From positions 4,340,001 through 4,404,000 of the forward strand of contig NC_052045.1 in NCBI RefSeq assembly GCF_015832195.1: 64,000 nucleotides of DNA, in the 5' to 3' direction. The position numbers and the translations under genes are program-made. The notes beneath the pieces are model-generated. The model made no database searches. It saw only the letters and a program-made list of their open reading frames with translations, and had not been told where the DNA came from. This stretch comes from Motacilla alba alba (Eukaryota > Chordata > Aves > Passeriformes > Motacillidae). Shown piece by piece: positions 62,761-64,000 of the stretch (position 1 is its first letter; each line of letters opens with the position of its first letter).

Positions 62761-64000
62761 AGAACTTTCTCCTGAGTAAATCCATATGAAGTCCTGGCAC
62801 TGCAGTGCAATGTGAATCCACAGCATGCACACACTCAGAAGAAAAGACAATTTACCACTCAAAAACCAGTGCTGCGTAAAACATTTTGTGAAAATGAGTT
62901 TTGAAAGCTGTTTGCTACTTTGAGCATGTCCCAAAGAAGTAAGCTCAGTACCCTGACAGGCACTGCACAGCTTTAGACAGCTGTGGGGTATAACAGGGAC
63001 AGGCAGGTTCCATTCCAGAGGGAAGCACATGGAGCACTCCTGAAGGCCTTGATTCTAACATTAAAAAGACTTTTTCCTTGTATTTTTGTAACAATTATCT
63101 AATGATTTCCAACCCATATGCTTGTACCAGATGTCTGAACCTTCACAGGCCAAACCATATTTATTCCTTCAGACAAACCACTTCGTATTACTTAGTAATA
63201 ATTCTCAGGATCATTATTATCATTCTCATCACTTCAAATCCAAACACAGCAAATATGATGAATAACATGCTTCAATTTTTCCCCTTGATTAATGGGCTGT
63301 GTGTGTGCACAAAAAACTCTTCAGTCTGGAAGATGTGATTTCCCTGGTGAAGCCATTGCTAGCCAGATCTTGCCTGGAGCACTTTCCCTGCACTGTGAAA
63401 CCAACAGAATTCTGAAGTGCAAGCCCCCAAAATGAAACTTTCCTGTGCTGCAGATTCTAAAGGTATTAATTGCCATTTATCTGCATTTAGCTGTGTCTTC
63501 CTGTCATTATTAAGAAGTGTTACTCTTAAAATATGTGTGAAATACCTGCAAAAGACTTGTGAAATACCTGTAAAACTCAGAACTCTTCATTTGCATGACT
63601 TGGTTTGCAATTCAGCCCCTAAGAACTCTTTCTGCCCCTTTAGCAATCCAAAACCAAGGAAACACTGGAGTTTTGCTATATTCCAGAGCCAAAAAAGAGT
63701 TAACAGTGCACGATGTGGATAAGGTTGTCATTACCCTCTGACAGTAAATATTGCTTTGTGCCAGGTTAGCTGATCTGATAAGGAGCAGAACCTCCCAGCA
63801 GCAGGATGCTGATAATGATCCTGCCTCCACCCAGCGCCTCTCATCCCAGCAGCTCTGAGCTCCTGCACACAGCCAATGTCATCCTTTCCTGGAATGCAGC
63901 ACAGACAGGACGTGGCTGTCCATTAAAGCAGAGCTCGATGCAGTGAATGCCATCCTCCCCCAGGGTCTGCAGGAGGGGACCAGGCCACAGCTTTTATCAT
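62761..64000. other. Intron sequence without recognised genes, to the right edge
   Basis: Nothing was recognised. The expected CNK first exon and its CpG-rich promoter are not present up to position 64000. Confidence 0.55.

Noticed and set aside
62425..63030. 201-codon minus-strand ORF
   Set aside because: It crosses an antisense CR1 tail and unique flanks. No domain is seen.

Overview
The window looks like nuclear DNA from a bird, most likely a songbird. The evidence is a vertebrate-style split exon with consensus splice sites, several CR1 LINE tails, one ancient MIR SINE, and three LTR copies that resemble LTR families I know from passerine genomes. There are no bacterial-type genes, operons, rRNA or tRNA genes. 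Almost all ORFs are short chance ORFs or readings through simple repeats.

Only one real coding feature can be supported: a 164-bp internal exon on the minus strand (12495-12658). It encodes the second part of the SAM domain of a connector enhancer of KSR (CNK) scaffold protein. CNKSR3 is the best guess for the paralogue, with CNKSR2 as the alternative. By comparison with the family this is coding exon 2. Positions 1-12494 are then the start of the downstream intron, and 12659-64000 (at least 51 kb) is part of the large first intron. Exon 1, with the start codon and the usual CpG-rich promoter, was not found and probably lies beyond position 64000. Exon 3 probably lies to the left of position 1.

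Layout along the + strand: 1-12.5 kb is intron 2, with one solo-type LTR (about 3.6-4.0 kb) and a 48-bp tandem duplication close to the exon. From 12.7 to 47.9 kb is unremarkable intron with an LTR (24.25-24.49 kb) followed by a GC-rich patch, a CR1 tail (26.2 kb), a MIR (29.1 kb) and microsatellites. From 47.9 to 51 kb is a repeat-dense block: a TATAGA-type microsatellite, a 650-bp GGACAT hexamer array with a 60-bp higher-order period, and a CR1 tail. From 53 to 64 kb are two more CR1 tails on the minus strand, a 32-bp minisatellite with a 224-bp higher-order duplication (58.7-59.15 kb), a run of 31 T, an LTR-derived block (about 61.6-62.4 kb) and a plus-strand CR1 tail.

No undescribed gene system is evident. 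The observations most worth a second look are the two higher-order tandem arrays inside a presumed first intron of a signalling-scaffold gene, the paralogue identity of the exon, and the LTRs, which carry promoter or polyadenylation signals antisense to the host gene. All family names rest on recognition by eye; no search was run.
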